From NCBI RefSeq assembly GCF_030348505.1, contig NZ_JAUCFJ010000002.1, positions 314,001 to 378,000 on the forward strand: DNA of 64,000 nucleotides. Direction: 5' to 3'. A program made the translations under genes and the position numbers. Source of the stretch: Lysinibacillus sp. G4S2. GTDB lineage: Bacteria > Bacillota > Bacilli > Bacillales_A > Planococcaceae. Shown in pieces: positions 8,469 to 17,157 of the stretch. The notes beneath the pieces were generated by a model. That model had not been told where the DNA came from and did not search any database. It worked only from the letters and a program-made list of their open reading frames with translations. Numbering within the stretch: the stretch's first letter is position 1; every line of letters begins with the position of its first letter.

Positions 8469-9653
8469 ATGTCAAAAGAAATCGTCATCTTAGGTGCTGG
8501 TTACGCTGGCGTTTTAACTGCATTAACTGCACGTAAGTATTTATCAGCTGATGAAGCTAAAATTACTGTAGTAAACCAATTCCCAACACACCAAATCATC
8601 ACTGAGCTTCACCGTTTAGCTGGTGGTACTATTGCTGAAGGTGCTGTTGCTTTACCACTTAAAAAAATCTTTAAAGGTTTAGATATCGATTTACAAATTG
8701 CTAAAGTAACGAAATTTAATGTAGACACTAAAAAAGTTGACCTAGACACTGGTTATACTTTAGATTACGATACATTAGTAGTTTCTTTAGGTAGCCAAAC
8801 TGGATTCTTCGGTATCCCTGGATTAGAAGAAAACTCTATGGTACTTAAATCAGTGAACGATGCAAACAAAATTAACAGACACATCGAAGACCGTATTAAA
8901 GCATATGCACAAACAAAAGACGAAGCAGATGCGACAATCGTTATCGGTGGTGGCGGTTTAACAGGTGTTGAGCTTGTTGGTGAAATCGTGGACAACTTCC
9001 CGAAAATCGCAGCGAAACATGGTGTTAACTTTGCTGATCTTAAAATCAAACTTGTTGAAGCTGGTCCGAAAATCTTACCAGTACTTCCAGATACACTTAT
9101 CCAACGTGCTACTGAAAGCTTAGCTAAACGTGGCGTTGAATTCATTACAAGTACTCCTGTTACAGGCGTTGATGGTAATGTCATCTCTCTTAAAGATCGC
9201 GAACCAATCGTTGCCAACACACTTGTTTGGACAGGTGGGGTAGCTCCACTTCCACTCGTAGGCGAGTCTGGCCTTGCTGCTGACCGCGGTAAAGCAACGA
9301 TTAACGAGTTCTTACAATCTACATCTCACAATGATGTATTCGTAATTGGTGACGCATCTGTTGCATTACCAGCTGATGGTGGTCGTCCACTATACGCACC
9401 AACTGCTCAAGTTGCATGGCAAATGGGTGAGTGCGCTGGTTACAACCTATTCGCACAATACAAAAACCAAGAGATGAAGTCATTCTCAGCGATTAACTCT
9501 GGTACACTTGCAAGCTTAGGCCGCAAAGACGCTGTTGCTACAATTGGTGCTAGCAACACAGAACTTAAAGGTCTTCCTGCAACACTTATGAAAGAAGCAT
9601 CTAACATTCGCTATCTTACACATATCAAAGCGCTATTCGGCTTAGCGTATTAA
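8469..9653 (+). CDS. Type II NADH dehydrogenase-like FAD oxidoreductase
   Basis: 394 aa. Two dinucleotide-binding folds: FAD-binding VILGAGYAGVLTAL at the N-terminus and NAD(P)H-binding IVIGGGGLTGVELVGE near residue 160, then VFVIGDASVALP for the flavin. The length fits NDH-2 of Bacillus (about 390-405 aa), which passes electrons from NADH to the quinone pool at the inner face of the membrane. No CxxC or sulfide-quinone reductase cysteine pair is seen. ATG 8469 has GGACGGAGG upstream. Codon choice appears more regular than in its neighbours, which suggests high expression. A terminator follows. Confidence 0.85.
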   Translation: MSKEIVILGAGYAGVLTALTARKYLSADEAKITVVNQFPTHQIITELHRLAGGTIAEGAVALPLKKIFKGLDIDLQIAKVTKFNVDTKKVDLDTGYTLDYDTLVVSLGSQTGFFGIPGLEENSMVLKSVNDANKINRHIEDRIKAYAQTKDEADATIVIGGGGLTGVELVGEIVDNFPKIAAKHGVNFADLKIKLVEAGPKILPVLPDTLIQRATESLAKRGVEFITSTPVTGVDGNVISLKDREPIVANTLVWTGGVAPLPLVGESGLAADRGKATINEFLQSTSHNDVFVIGDASVALPADGGRPLYAPTAQVAWQMGECAGYNLFAQYKNQEMKSFSAINSGTLASLGRKDAVATIGASNTELKGLPATLMKEASNIRYLTHIKALFGLAY

Positions 9654-9663
9654 TATTTTTTTA

Positions 9664-9704
9664 GGGCATGAATCAATTGTTATATTGAATTCATGCCTTT
9701 TTTT
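9664..9704 (+). terminator. Terminator after the NADH dehydrogenase gene
   Basis: GGCATGAATCAA and TTGAATTCATGCC pair with one bulged base and are followed by eight Ts. Confidence 0.85.
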
Positions 9705-9705
9705 T

Positions 9706-10155
9706 ATGGATAGAAGAGCAAGAGTGACGGATAGGAAGGGCAAAGTGATGGATAGAAGAGCAAGAGCGACGGATAAAAGGCAAAGTGACGGAAAGAAGAG
9801 GAAGAGCGACGGATAGGAAAGGCGAAGTGATGGAAAGAAGAGCAGAAGCGACGGATAGGGAAGGCGAAGTGACGGAAAGAAGGGCAAGAGCGGCGGATAA
9901 AAGGCAAAGTGACGGATAGAAGAGTAGAAGCGACGGATAGAAAAGGCGAAGCGACGGAAAGAAGAGCAGAATCGACGGATAGGAAAGGCGAAGTGACGGA
10001 AAGAAGAGCAAGAGCGACGGATAAAAGTCAAAGTGACGGAAAGAAGAGCAAAAGCGACGGATAGGAAAGTCAAAGTGACGGAAAGAAAAAGCAAAGCGAC
10101 GGAAAGAAAAAGCAAAGCGACAGATAAAAGAGGCAAAGAAGCAACGGATAGAATG
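9706..10155. repeat. Tandem array, period 21 nt, core GACGGATAG / GACGGAAAG
   Basis: About 21-22 units, mostly 21 nt with a few of 19 nt, each of the form GGATAGAAGAGCAAGAGCGAC or GGAAAGAAGAGC..., alternating in pairs (a 42-nt higher order). The plus strand is almost all purine plus GAC/GAT. Three overlapping minus-strand frames (SFRHFAF-like) come from the period and are not taken as genes. The array fills the space between two converging genes. Confidence 0.9.
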
Positions 10156-10175
10156 TCATGAATCAGGGCTTACGT

Positions 10176-10213
10176 AAATAGGTCTTTCCATCTTTGAGAA
10201 AAGACCTATTTTT
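10176..10213. terminator. Bidirectional terminator
   Basis: AAATAGGTCTTT and AAAGACCTATTT, a perfect 12-bp stem, with T-runs on both sides. It terminates the MFS gene on the minus strand; 70 bp of plain DNA separate the two. Confidence 0.8.
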
Positions 10214-10284
10214 GTTTGCCTGTTTAGACGTAGACTCTGGCATTGAGTTATCTGTGCGACAGTAACTACAAAATAAAATTGCTT

Positions 10285-11532
10285 CTAGTCGTTGAGTCTA
10301 GAAATATTACTATAAAATCTAGCTTTCGAAGGTTGAACATTAATAATAAGCAGTACAGTTGCTACCACAAACATGATAATGGCTGCAGATACAACAACAT
10401 ATCGAATAGATATAATTTCAGCTGCAACGCCAAAGATGGCAGTGATGATAATAATGAAAAATGCTTCCACAAAACCGTAAATGCTTCCTATTCTACCCAT
10501 GTTTTCGACAGGAATATTGTTTTGATAAAATGTATTGAAGCCCGTATTGGCAAAGGCCATCGCAAAGGACAAAATAAAGCATCCTAAAGAAGCGATAAGA
10601 AATGTATAAGAGAATGTGAAAATTAAATAGCCTAATGCTGTTATTAATGACCCAAAACCTATAAGCCAAGCAGTTGGTGTTTTTTCAACGATGGCTGTAT
10701 TCGTTAAAGAACCAACTAATACTCCAGCACCTGCTATGCCCACCAAAACACCGTATTCACCTTCGGATAATGATAGTACTTGAGTAGCAAAAGCAGCCTC
10801 TAAAGAATCCGTTGCTGTCATCATGACAATCATCGCACTAAATAAAAAATAGACCATCATAATATAAGGATTTTTAAGGCTAAATCTTATAACAAGCTTC
10901 CAATCATTGAATAAAACCTTGTAGGAAAATTTCGCACCGGCCTTACTTGCCAGTTGTTGATTAGCCTCAATATTTGGCATTCCAAATGTAATACAGGCTG
11001 ATAAAAATAAAGCAATGGCATTCAAGTAAATTGCCATATTAGGCGATCCAATCGTAAATAGCAGTCCTGCAATAGCTGGACCAGTTACGAATGCTCCGGA
11101 ATCAAGTAAGCTGCGAAGCGAGTTAAAACGTTTTCTTTGTTCAACGGGTATCAATTTCGTAATGTAGGTCATGGAAGTCGGACGATACATAGAGCTAGCT
11201 ATTGTTATAACAAAGACCATGAAATATATCCAAGTCAAAGTAGAGAAGAAAGGTAGTGTGACAATTAGTAAAGATTCGAAAAGGTTGAGAACAATCATGA
11301 GGTATTTTTTATTTAAACGATCTATCAAACTACCTGACCACAAACTGGCGAAAAGTGTGGATAAAGCCCTAACGATATATAAGCCAGACACAGCGATAGC
11401 GTATCCTGTAAGGTTTAAAACAATTAGATTTAAAGCTATAAAATATATCCAGCTTCCGACGCTGGAAACACCAATACTAAACAATAATATAACCGGATAA
11501 CGCCACGTTTCTTTTAATTTATTCACGCCCAT
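10285..11532 (-). CDS. Major facilitator superfamily transporter
   Basis: 415 aa with about 12 hydrophobic segments. MFS marks: VRALSTLFASLWSGSLIDRL followed by NKKYLMI (loop 2-3 motif), a mid-protein charged loop around residues 190-215, and GVLVGIAGAGVLVGSLTN. Substrate unknown. ATG 11532 is preceded by AGGAGG at a good distance. The gene stands alone behind a T-box leader, so it should be induced when one particular tRNA is uncharged; an amino acid (or related compound) is therefore the likely cargo. This is inferred from the leader, not from the protein. Confidence 0.88.
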   Translation of the reverse strand: MGVNKLKETWRYPVILLFSIGVSSVGSWIYFIALNLIVLNLTGYAIAVSGLYIVRALSTLFASLWSGSLIDRLNKKYLMIVLNLFESLLIVTLPFFSTLTWIYFMVFVITIASSMYRPTSMTYITKLIPVEQRKRFNSLRSLLDSGAFVTGPAIAGLLFTIGSPNMAIYLNAIALFLSACITFGMPNIEANQQLASKAGAKFSYKVLFNDWKLVIRFSLKNPYIMMVYFLFSAMIVMMTATDSLEAAFATQVLSLSEGEYGVLVGIAGAGVLVGSLTNTAIVEKTPTAWLIGFGSLITALGYLIFTFSYTFLIASLGCFILSFAMAFANTGFNTFYQNNIPVENMGRIGSIYGFVEAFFIIIITAIFGVAAEIISIRYVVVSAAIIMFVVATVLLIINVQPSKARFYSNISRLND

Positions 11533-11570
11533 ATAAATTCCTCCTAGTAGTTATGACAAGTAACTAAACA

Positions 11571-11870
11571 AAAAAATCCCACCCCCAAGACGATTTGTCT
11601 TAGGGACGAGATTGTGGAATTTATACTCACGTGGTGCCACCCTAGTTCACTATTATGTTACCATAATAGCCTTTTCAATACGGCATAGAGACTTATGCTT
11701 ATACTGTTTCTCTGTAACGGGAGTTCCCGTCGCACCATCATTCAAACAGAAATCCAATGCGCTACTCCGAGGCTTGTTTCAATAATTCGTTCTTACTCGT
11801 TTTCAGCAACCCGAGCTCTCTGGGAAGAACAGCCTTATTTACTCTTCTCTTCAATGTATTTTCGATAGTG
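11571..11870 (-). promoter_or_regulatory. T-box leader upstream of the MFS transporter
   Basis: On the minus strand: stem I with AGAGAGCTCGGG...TTGCTGAAAA, a specifier region reading GAA-ACA-AGCCTCGGAGTAGCG (11780-11763), the T-box AGGGTGGCACCACG (11643-11630), and a terminator at 11613-11575 followed by a T-run. AGGG of the T-box can pair with CCCT of the terminator arm, the usual switch. The variable T-box base is C, expecting a tRNA with discriminator G. The specifier can be read as ACA (Thr) or, shifted by one, AAC (Asn); the C favours Asn, whose tRNA normally ends GCCA. I cannot settle which. Confidence 0.9.
11575..11613 (-). terminator. Conditional terminator of the T-box leader
   Basis: Arms AATCTCGTCCCTAAGAC and GTCTTGGGGGTGGGATT (minus strand) with TTTTTTT after. 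It is mutually exclusive with the antiterminator formed by the T-box sequence. Confidence 0.88.
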
Positions 11871-12059
11871 TAGCATATGTTTGTATTTTTAGTAAAGTAT
11901 TACTTTTATAAAAATTCCGATAAATCTAGAAAAAGAAGACATAAAAGCCAGTAGACCTTCATTTCAATATAAAAGGCTACTAGCTTGTTTAATTAAAGGA
12001 GGTAATAATTTACTCTTGCCATCTATTAAGTTTTGCCTCATCACCAAAAGTTGTGGATG
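11871..12059. other. Intergenic region with a possible minus-strand terminator
   Basis: A hairpin at about 11944-11985 (AAGCTAGTAGCC...GGTCTACTGGCTT on the minus strand, one bulge) with a T-rich tail could end the XRE-cupin transcript. AAAGGAGGT at 11996-12004 is not followed by a frame of useful length. Confidence 0.45.
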
Positions 12060-12245
12060 ACATTTGTTAAAACGTATGTCATATAGAGGTTGATTGGAGT
12101 GGAGGCTGGGCGACTCCTAGGGGATTAGCGTCACAGATGAGACCCTGGAGCGAGCAACGCGAGTGAAGCGGCTCATCGGACGCCCCCTGGAAAGCGCCTA
12201 GTCGGAACGGAAATCAACCACACGTTTTGGTGATGAACCTAAGTT
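12060..12245. repeat. Class-1 palindromic repeat (full copy)
   Basis: GGTTGATTGGAGTGGAGGCT...GGAACGGAAATCAACC with internal arms GGCTGGGCG/CGCCTAG and GATGAG/CTCATC. Very similar to 52625-52820, including the flanks (GTTGTGGATGACATT before it and GTGATGAACC after it). It folds into one long branched hairpin. Confidence 0.85.
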
Positions 12246-12332
12246 TTGTCAAAATAATAAATTTATCCAAAATGGGCATATATTTACACGGATACGAAGC
12301 TATGCGTCAGTTAGAGGATTTATGGCATTATT

Positions 12333-12881
12333 TTAGACTTTGATGGAAGTTGAAGAAACGAATATGAAATTTGTAGGTTTATCTGTTTTATTAAACCAGT
12401 TGTGGGGTATGGTTGAATTCATATGAATACTATCCCCAGGAAAAAGATCATATTCTGTATTATCAAGAATGATAGTCAAGATTCCATCGGTGACATAAAT
12501 AAATTCCTGTCCTTCATGAGAAAAAGGCGTTTCTCGTTTGTCCCCAGGCAATAAGGTTACTGAAATTGGAACAAATATGGGGTTTGAAACATTTCCAGAA
12601 AGGTCCGAATAGATAAACGATGATTTATGTTCCGATTGTTTAGAAGCGCCACGTCTAATCATATCTTTGTCCATTTGTATTGAATCAGGAAAGAAATAAC
12701 TTGGACTAACACCAAGAGCTTCAGATATTTTGCGCAAGGAGTGTAGTGTAACGGAACAAAGAGATCGTTCCACTTGAGATAAAAAGCTTATAGATAAATC
12801 TGTTTTTTCAGAGACTTCCTTCAACGTCATTTTTTTTGACTTACGAAGTCTTTTTATTAAAATTCCTATATCTCGATCCAT
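12333..12881 (-). CDS. XRE-family regulator with C-terminal cupin domain
   Basis: 182 aa. N-terminal XRE helix-turn-helix (residues 7-61: IGILIKRLRKSKKMTLKEVS, then SISFLSQVERSLCSVTLHSL) and a C-terminal cupin_2 barrel (residues about 110-175: GQEFIYVTDGILTIILDN, PGDSIHMNSTIPHNWFN). Such two-domain proteins control amino-acid and amine catabolism, with the cupin binding the effector. It is divergent from the proline racemase-like gene 600 bp away, and repeated palindromes lie upstream of the enzyme and transporter genes, so it probably controls that module (inference). An AAGTAT/ATACTT inverted repeat at 12915-12931 near its own promoter may be an autoregulatory site. Confidence 0.85.
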   Translation of the reverse strand: MDRDIGILIKRLRKSKKMTLKEVSEKTDLSISFLSQVERSLCSVTLHSLRKISEALGVSPSYFFPDSIQMDKDMIRRGASKQSEHKSSFIYSDLSGNVSNPIFVPISVTLLPGDKRETPFSHEGQEFIYVTDGILTIILDNTEYDLFPGDSIHMNSTIPHNWFNKTDKPTNFIFVSSTSIKV

Positions 12882-13091
12882 TTTATCTACCTCAAATATA
12901 GTCGTATTGTGATAAAGTATATATAATACTTAACTTCTTGTAAAGTTATGGAAGACTTTGGGTTTTGCAGTTTGTAATTTTGGAATGCATTATAAGTGTG
13001 AGTAGAACTATAAAAATAAAGGTTGAAATCTATGAGGTATTGAAAAGGCTAAGATTCAGACTAACTCAGAGATTGAAAAATTCAAAAAACA

Positions 13092-13119
13092 TTGAATTTT
13101 CTAAAATGGTGTGTATAAT
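13092..13119 (+). promoter_or_regulatory. Candidate sigma-A promoter, far upstream
   Basis: TTGAAT, 16 bp, TATAAT. A transcript would start near 13126, about 370 nt before the racemase gene, and would include the palindromes at 13203 and 13380. Confidence 0.45.
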
Positions 13120-13202
13120 AAATGTAAACGCCTGACATTGCTCAAATTCAATTGAAATTTTACTAGGAATGAGATGCAGTGGTCATATTTTTTAAACAAA
13201 AA

Positions 13203-13219
13203 TTTAAGTGTCATTTAAA
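13203..13219. promoter_or_regulatory. Palindromic operator candidate, copy 1
   Basis: TTTAAGTGTCATTTAAA: one mismatch from the perfect form at 15828. It lies 2 bp before the -35 box of the candidate promoter TTGAAC-17-TATTAA at 13222-13250. Confidence 0.6.
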
Positions 13220-13221
13220 TT

Positions 13222-13250
13222 TTGAACTTACAACTAAAATCTGTTATTAA
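13222..13250 (+). promoter_or_regulatory. Candidate promoter next to the operator
   Basis: TTGAAC, 17-bp spacer, TATTAA, placed immediately downstream of the 13203 palindrome. The geometry would suit an activator bound just upstream of -35, or a repressor. Confidence 0.45.
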
Positions 13251-13379
13251 TTAAAAAGTAGGTTCGTATAATAGTACATGAAGCGAAGGGAGGTTTAGGC
13301 CATGCCCGTAGCGTAATGTGCAGGTAAGTGCATATTTTGGTGAAGAGCCAATAAATACGTATATTTTTTTGTTCTAAAA

Positions 13380-13396
13380 TTTAAGTCGTATTGAAA
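13380..13396. promoter_or_regulatory. Palindromic operator candidate, weak copy
   Basis: TTTAAGTCGTATTGAAA agrees with TTTAAGTGNCACTTAAA at 12 of 16 defined positions. The stretch before it (T-run, then AAAATTTAAG) resembles the one before the 13203 and 15828 copies. Confidence 0.4.
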
Positions 13397-13497
13397 TTTC
13401 GAGGAATTAAAGCAGAAAATTAAAGCTGTTATTAAATATTGTGTTTATCGAAGCTTCTGCGATTATTAATTTTCAAATTAAATTGGAGGGAAGAATT

Positions 13498-14499
13498 ATG
13501 GAATTCAAAAAAATGTTTACTACTATTGATCTTCATGTGTCAGGCGAACCGTTGCGGATTATTACTGGGGGATTACCTGAAATTAAAGGAGAAACGCAGC
13601 TAGAAAGACGTGCCTATTGTATGGAACATTTGGATCATATTCGAGAAGTACTAATGTATGAGCCTAGAGGTCATGATGGCATGTATGGTTGCATTATTAC
13701 TCCACCAGCGACCCAAGGTGCAGACATAGGTGTCTTGTTCATGCACAATGAGGGCTGGAGTACAATGTGTGGTCATGGCGTTATTGCGGTAGTGACGATG
13801 GCTATTGAAACAGGCATGATTGAGGTAAAAGATGAAAACGATAAACTTATCATTGATTGTCCGTGTGGGCCTGTAACGGCGTATGCAAAGTGTAGTGGAA
13901 CTAAAGTAGAATCGGTTTCCTTTGAAAATGTTCCTTCTTTTGTCTATAGAAAAGATTTCCCGATTAAAATTGATGGTCACGAATTTGATGTAGATATTTC
14001 ATACGGCGGTGCTTTTTATGCCGTGGTTGATAGTGAGAAAGTTGGCCTACAAGTGAACAACAAGGATTTATGGGATTTGCAAGTATCGGGTGACAAAATT
14101 AAACATTACATCGAAAGTCAAATCGAAGTAAAACATCCATATGAAGATATAACAGGGATTTACGGTGTGATTTTCTCTGATAATCCAAAAGACAGCAATG
14201 CTGATTTACGAAATGTCACAATCTTTGCTGATAAACAGGTTGATCGATCCCCATGTGGTTCGGGTACTGCTGCAAGAGCAGCTACTTTATACGAACGTGG
14301 CGTACTAAAGGAAGATGGAAGATTTATTCATGAAAGTATAACAGATGGACAATTTGTTGGTGAAGTACTTTCATTGACGACAGTGGATGAATTTAAAGCT
14401 GTTATTCCAAAAGTTAGTGGGAATGCCTTTATCACAGGTTTCCATCAATTTGTGATTAGTCCAGATGATCCCCTTAATAGAGGGTTTTTATTGAAGTAA
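13498..14499 (+). CDS. Proline racemase / hydroxyproline 2-epimerase family enzyme
   Basis: 333 aa, proline racemase superfamily. Both catalytic cysteines are present: C91 in TMCGHGV and C253 in [13 protein letters not shown] Cys-Cys pair means racemase or epimerase; the related trans-3-hydroxyproline dehydratases have Thr at the second place. Substrate, proline or 4-hydroxyproline, cannot be told from sequence. ATG 13498 follows GGAGGGAAG; an upstream GTG frame at 13441 has no ribosome binding site. Next to a pyrroline-2-carboxylate reductase-like gene and an amino-acid symporter, it forms a proline/hydroxyproline utilisation module under probable control of the XRE-cupin regulator. Confidence 0.92.
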   Translation: MEFKKMFTTIDLHVSGEPLRIITGGLPEIKGETQLERRAYCMEHLDHIREVLMYEPRGHDGMYGCIITPPATQGADIGVLFMHNEGWSTMCGHGVIAVVTMAIETGMIEVKDENDKLIIDCPCGPVTAYAKCSGTKVESVSFENVPSFVYRKDFPIKIDGHEFDVDISYGGAFYAVVDSEKVGLQVNNKDLWDLQVSGDKIKHYIESQIEVKHPYEDITGIYGVIFSDNPKDSNADLRNVTIFADKQVDRSPCGSGTAARAATLYERGVLKEDGRFIHESITDGQFVGEVLSLTTVDEFKAVIPKVSGNAFITGFHQFVISPDDPLNRGFLLK

Positions 14500-14568
14500 A
14501 TGTATCCAAATTAGTATTCTAAAATTTAAATAAAAGAAGAAATACAGTTAGAAAAAAGGTGGAGAATT

Positions 14569-15546
14569 ATGTTAGTTATAAGTTCGGATGAACAAAAAAG
14601 TTTAGTAGATATGAATGAAATTATTGAATGCGTGGCTGTTGCCTTAAAGGAATTTTCAGCAAATAGAACTATTACACCTATCCGCGCTGCTCTGCCTTTT
14701 AATAATGACCAAAATACAGCATTGATTATGCCTTCTGTAGCTGAAGAACTTAGTAGTGTTGGATTAAAGGTAGTAACAGTAGCACCCAATAATAAAGAGT
14801 TAGGTAAGAAAACGATAACTGGAGTGGTAATGCTATCAGACTTTAAAACTGGGGAACCAATTGCTCTTCTAGAAGGTTCTTATTTAACGATGATTAGAAC
14901 CGGTGCTTTGTCAGGTGTTGCAACGAAGTATTTATCCCGAGAAGATTCAAAAAAGTTATGCATCATAGGCACGGGGGAACAAGCAAATGGTCTAGTTGAA
15001 GCTATAGTAGCTGTACGAGATATTGAAGAAATTCTTCTTTATAATAGAACAGAACAAAAAGCACATGAATTTGCTGAGTACATTAGAAACAAATTTGATA
15101 AACATGTACAAGTCTATTCAGATCCGAATGAAGCGGTACGTAAAGCTGACATTATTGTTACGACAACCAATTCTTCAACACCAGTTTTTTCTGAATCGCT
15201 AAAGCCTGGTGCTCATGTAAATGCGGTTGGTTCATTCAGACCTACGATGCAAGAATTGCCATCTCATGCTCTTTCTTCAGCTCACAAGGTAGTAGTTGAA
15301 TCCAAAGAAGCAGCCTTAGAAGAGACGGGTGACATAATAATTCCAATAAATGAAGGAGTCTTTGATTTAGATGATATCTTTGGAGAGCTCGGACAAATTG
15401 TAGATGGAAAATTAAAAGGTAGAGAAAGCTCAGAAGAAATTACTTTATTTAAATCTGTAGGATTAGCCATTGTAGATATTGTCGTTGCAAAATATTTTTA
15501 CGAAAAAGCTGTTAAAAATAAAATGGGAACTAGCATTAACCTTTAA
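14569..15546 (+). CDS. Ornithine cyclodeaminase/mu-crystallin family, probable pyrroline-2-carboxylate reductase
   Basis: 325 aa. NAD(P)-binding Rossmann segment CIIGTGEQANGLVEAI near residues 128-145, and the family signature LSREDSKK before it; EGSYLTMIRTGALSGVATKY holds the substrate Arg/Thr/Gly set. This family includes ornithine cyclodeaminase, alanine dehydrogenase and Delta1-pyrroline-2-carboxylate reductase. Position 69 bp after a proline racemase-type gene favours the last (reduction of pyrroline-2-carboxylate to proline). Ribosome binding site AAGGTGGAG. The operator-like palindrome at 15553 begins 7 bp after its stop codon. Confidence 0.85.
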   Translation: MLVISSDEQKSLVDMNEIIECVAVALKEFSANRTITPIRAALPFNNDQNTALIMPSVAEELSSVGLKVVTVAPNNKELGKKTITGVVMLSDFKTGEPIALLEGSYLTMIRTGALSGVATKYLSREDSKKLCIIGTGEQANGLVEAIVAVRDIEEILLYNRTEQKAHEFAEYIRNKFDKHVQVYSDPNEAVRKADIIVTTTNSSTPVFSESLKPGAHVNAVGSFRPTMQELPSHALSSAHKVVVESKEAALEETGDIIIPINEGVFDLDDIFGELGQIVDGKLKGRESSEEITLFKSVGLAIVDIVVAKYFYEKAVKNKMGTSINL

Positions 15547-15552
15547 GTTATA

Positions 15553-15569
15553 GTTAAGTATCATTTAAA
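15553..15569. promoter_or_regulatory. Palindromic operator candidate, copy 3
   Basis: GTTAAGTATCATTTAAA agrees with TTTAAGTGNCACTTAAA at 13-14 of 16 defined positions. The following ATTGGAAC resembles ATTTTGAAC after copy 1. A class-1 repeat separates it from the symporter gene. Confidence 0.5.
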
Positions 15570-15627
15570 TTGGAACTATCAAGATTTTGAAATATTTCAA
15601 TTGAGTACATTTTTGGCTCATCTTTAT

Positions 15628-15775
15628 AACGTGGGGTTGATTTCCATTCGACTGGGCGCTTTGTAGCTGCCGCTTTGCTTTCGCTACAGATAAAACATTT
15701 GTAGCTGCGGCTTTGCTTTCGCACAGAGCAAAGCTTCCTGGTGACGCTCAGTCGGAACGGAAATGGCATACGCTT
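15628..15775. repeat. Class-1 palindromic repeat with two GCGAAAGCAAAGC-type units
   Basis: GGGGTTGATTTCCATTCGACTGG...CAGTCGGAACGGAAATGG. Inside, on the minus strand, lie GCGAAAGCAAAGCCGCAGCT units and one related copy. It seems inserted between two operator-like palindromes. Confidence 0.8.
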
Positions 15776-15827
15776 TAACAAAATTGTTATCCTGTATTTT
15801 GCTAATGGATCGTTTTTTACACAAAAA

Positions 15828-15844
15828 TTTAAGTGCCACTTAAA
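15828..15844. promoter_or_regulatory. Palindromic operator candidate, perfect copy
   Basis: TTTAAGTGCCACTTAAA: two perfect 8-bp arms around one central base, 98 bp before the symporter ATG. The 14 bases before it (T-run, ACAAAAA) match those before copy 1. Confidence 0.65.
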
Positions 15845-15942
15845 AATGATGAAGATAATACAGATAATCGATAGTTAAATATTGCGAATATTATTAACTG
15901 AATATTTAGATTTTAGTGATTGGAGAATAAGGAGGTGTTTGC

Positions 15943-17154
15943 ATGAAATGGTGGAGGAAGCAAAAGCTATATGTAAAGATTTTCATCGGCGTAGTAGTTG
16001 GGGTTGTGTTAGGTTTGATCTTCGGACCTAAAGTTGCCATTTTAAAACCTATCGGGGACGTTTTTATTCGTTTGTTACAAATGCTCATCGTTCCACTGGC
16101 CTTTTTCAGTATTGTATCGGGTATTACGAAGCTTGAAGATATTAAAATGTTACGCTCTATTGGTGGTAAAATAATGCTTATTTATATAGTTACCACTTTA
16201 TTATCGACACTTATTGGTGTTATTACTGCCCTGTTGATTAGGCCTGGTAAAGGAGAGATAGGACTTCTTGGTAAAACAGAAACTATCGAGCGAGAGGAAT
16301 TTAGTTTTCTTGATAATATTGTTCAATGGTTTCCGTCAAACGTTGTTCAAGCAATGTCAGAGACAAATATGCTTCAAATTATAATCTTTGGTATTTTTGT
16401 CGGAATTGCAATGGTTCTTCTTGGAGACAAGGTGAAGAGAATGAAGGAATTAGCTCATGAAGGCGCAAATTTGATGATTAAAATTGCTGAAATTGTTATT
16501 AATTTTGCCCCTTATGGAATTATGGCATTAATCGCAAACGTTATCGGAACACTTGGGTTGGGGGTAGTCATCGAAGTGGGTCGATACGTATTATCAGCTT
16601 TTATCGGTTTTTCCATTATTCTTTTAGTTGTCTATCCGATTATGTTAAAAGTATTAGGGAAAACCAGTCCATTATTCTTTTACAAGCAAGTAAGTCCGGC
16701 TATGCTAGTAGCTTGCAGTACAACATCAAGTAGTGCAACACTTCCCGCAGCGATGGACGTTTCAAGAGACGGGCTTAAAATACCAGAAAATATATATGGT
16801 TTTACGCTTCCACTTGGCGCAACACTTAATATGAATGGATTAGCATCAACATTGGGTGTCCTATCCGTGTTCGCAGCAAATCTATACGGTCTCCCTATAA
16901 CGTTCAGTATGATTTTACAAATTGCTTTTTTAGGGGTTGTTCTTGCAATGGGTTGCGCAGGAGTGAAAGGAGCGGATGTTGTTACGGCATCACTATTACT
17001 TTCTACAATGGGTCTTCCGCTTACGATAATACCAATCATTGCGGCTGTTTCTCCAATTGTAGATATGGGTAACACCGTTGTCAATGTTACTGGTGATATA
17101 GCAGGAACACAGATTGTTCATAAGAGGAACCCTGAATACTCAAATGGGGGTTAA
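15943..17154 (+). CDS. Dicarboxylate/amino acid:cation symporter (DAACS, GltP/GltT type)
   Basis: 403 aa, about eight membrane spans plus the two re-entrant loops of this family. Signatures: the serine-rich loop ACSTTSSSATLPAAM (residues about 262-276), NMNGLAS and the C-terminal DMGNTVVNVTGD (cation/substrate site). It imports glutamate/aspartate-like or small neutral amino acids with Na+ or H+. Strong AAGGAGGTG ribosome binding site. Its location after the racemase and reductase and behind a perfect operator palindrome suggests uptake of proline, hydroxyproline or a product, although classic members carry acidic amino acids. Confidence 0.9.
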   Translation: MKWWRKQKLYVKIFIGVVVGVVLGLIFGPKVAILKPIGDVFIRLLQMLIVPLAFFSIVSGITKLEDIKMLRSIGGKIMLIYIVTTLLSTLIGVITALLIRPGKGEIGLLGKTETIEREEFSFLDNIVQWFPSNVVQAMSETNMLQIIIFGIFVGIAMVLLGDKVKRMKELAHEGANLMIKIAEIVINFAPYGIMALIANVIGTLGLGVVIEVGRYVLSAFIGFSIILLVVYPIMLKVLGKTSPLFFYKQVSPAMLVACSTTSSSATLPAAMDVSRDGLKIPENIYGFTLPLGATLNMNGLASTLGVLSVFAANLYGLPITFSMILQIAFLGVVLAMGCAGVKGADVVTASLLLSTMGLPLTIIPIIAAVSPIVDMGNTVVNVTGDIAGTQIVHKRNPEYSNGG

Positions 17155-17157
17155 GTG

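Noticed and set aside
9642..10136. Three overlapping minus-strand frames of 67-164 codons (SFRHFAF/IRRFCSSF repeats)
   Set aside because: They exist only because the 21-nt array has a period divisible by three; no ribosome binding site, low-complexity product, all three frames open together.
13123..13137. CcpA cre-like sequence TGTAAACGCCTGACA
   Set aside because: One base longer than the cre consensus and mismatched in the right half; would need binding data.
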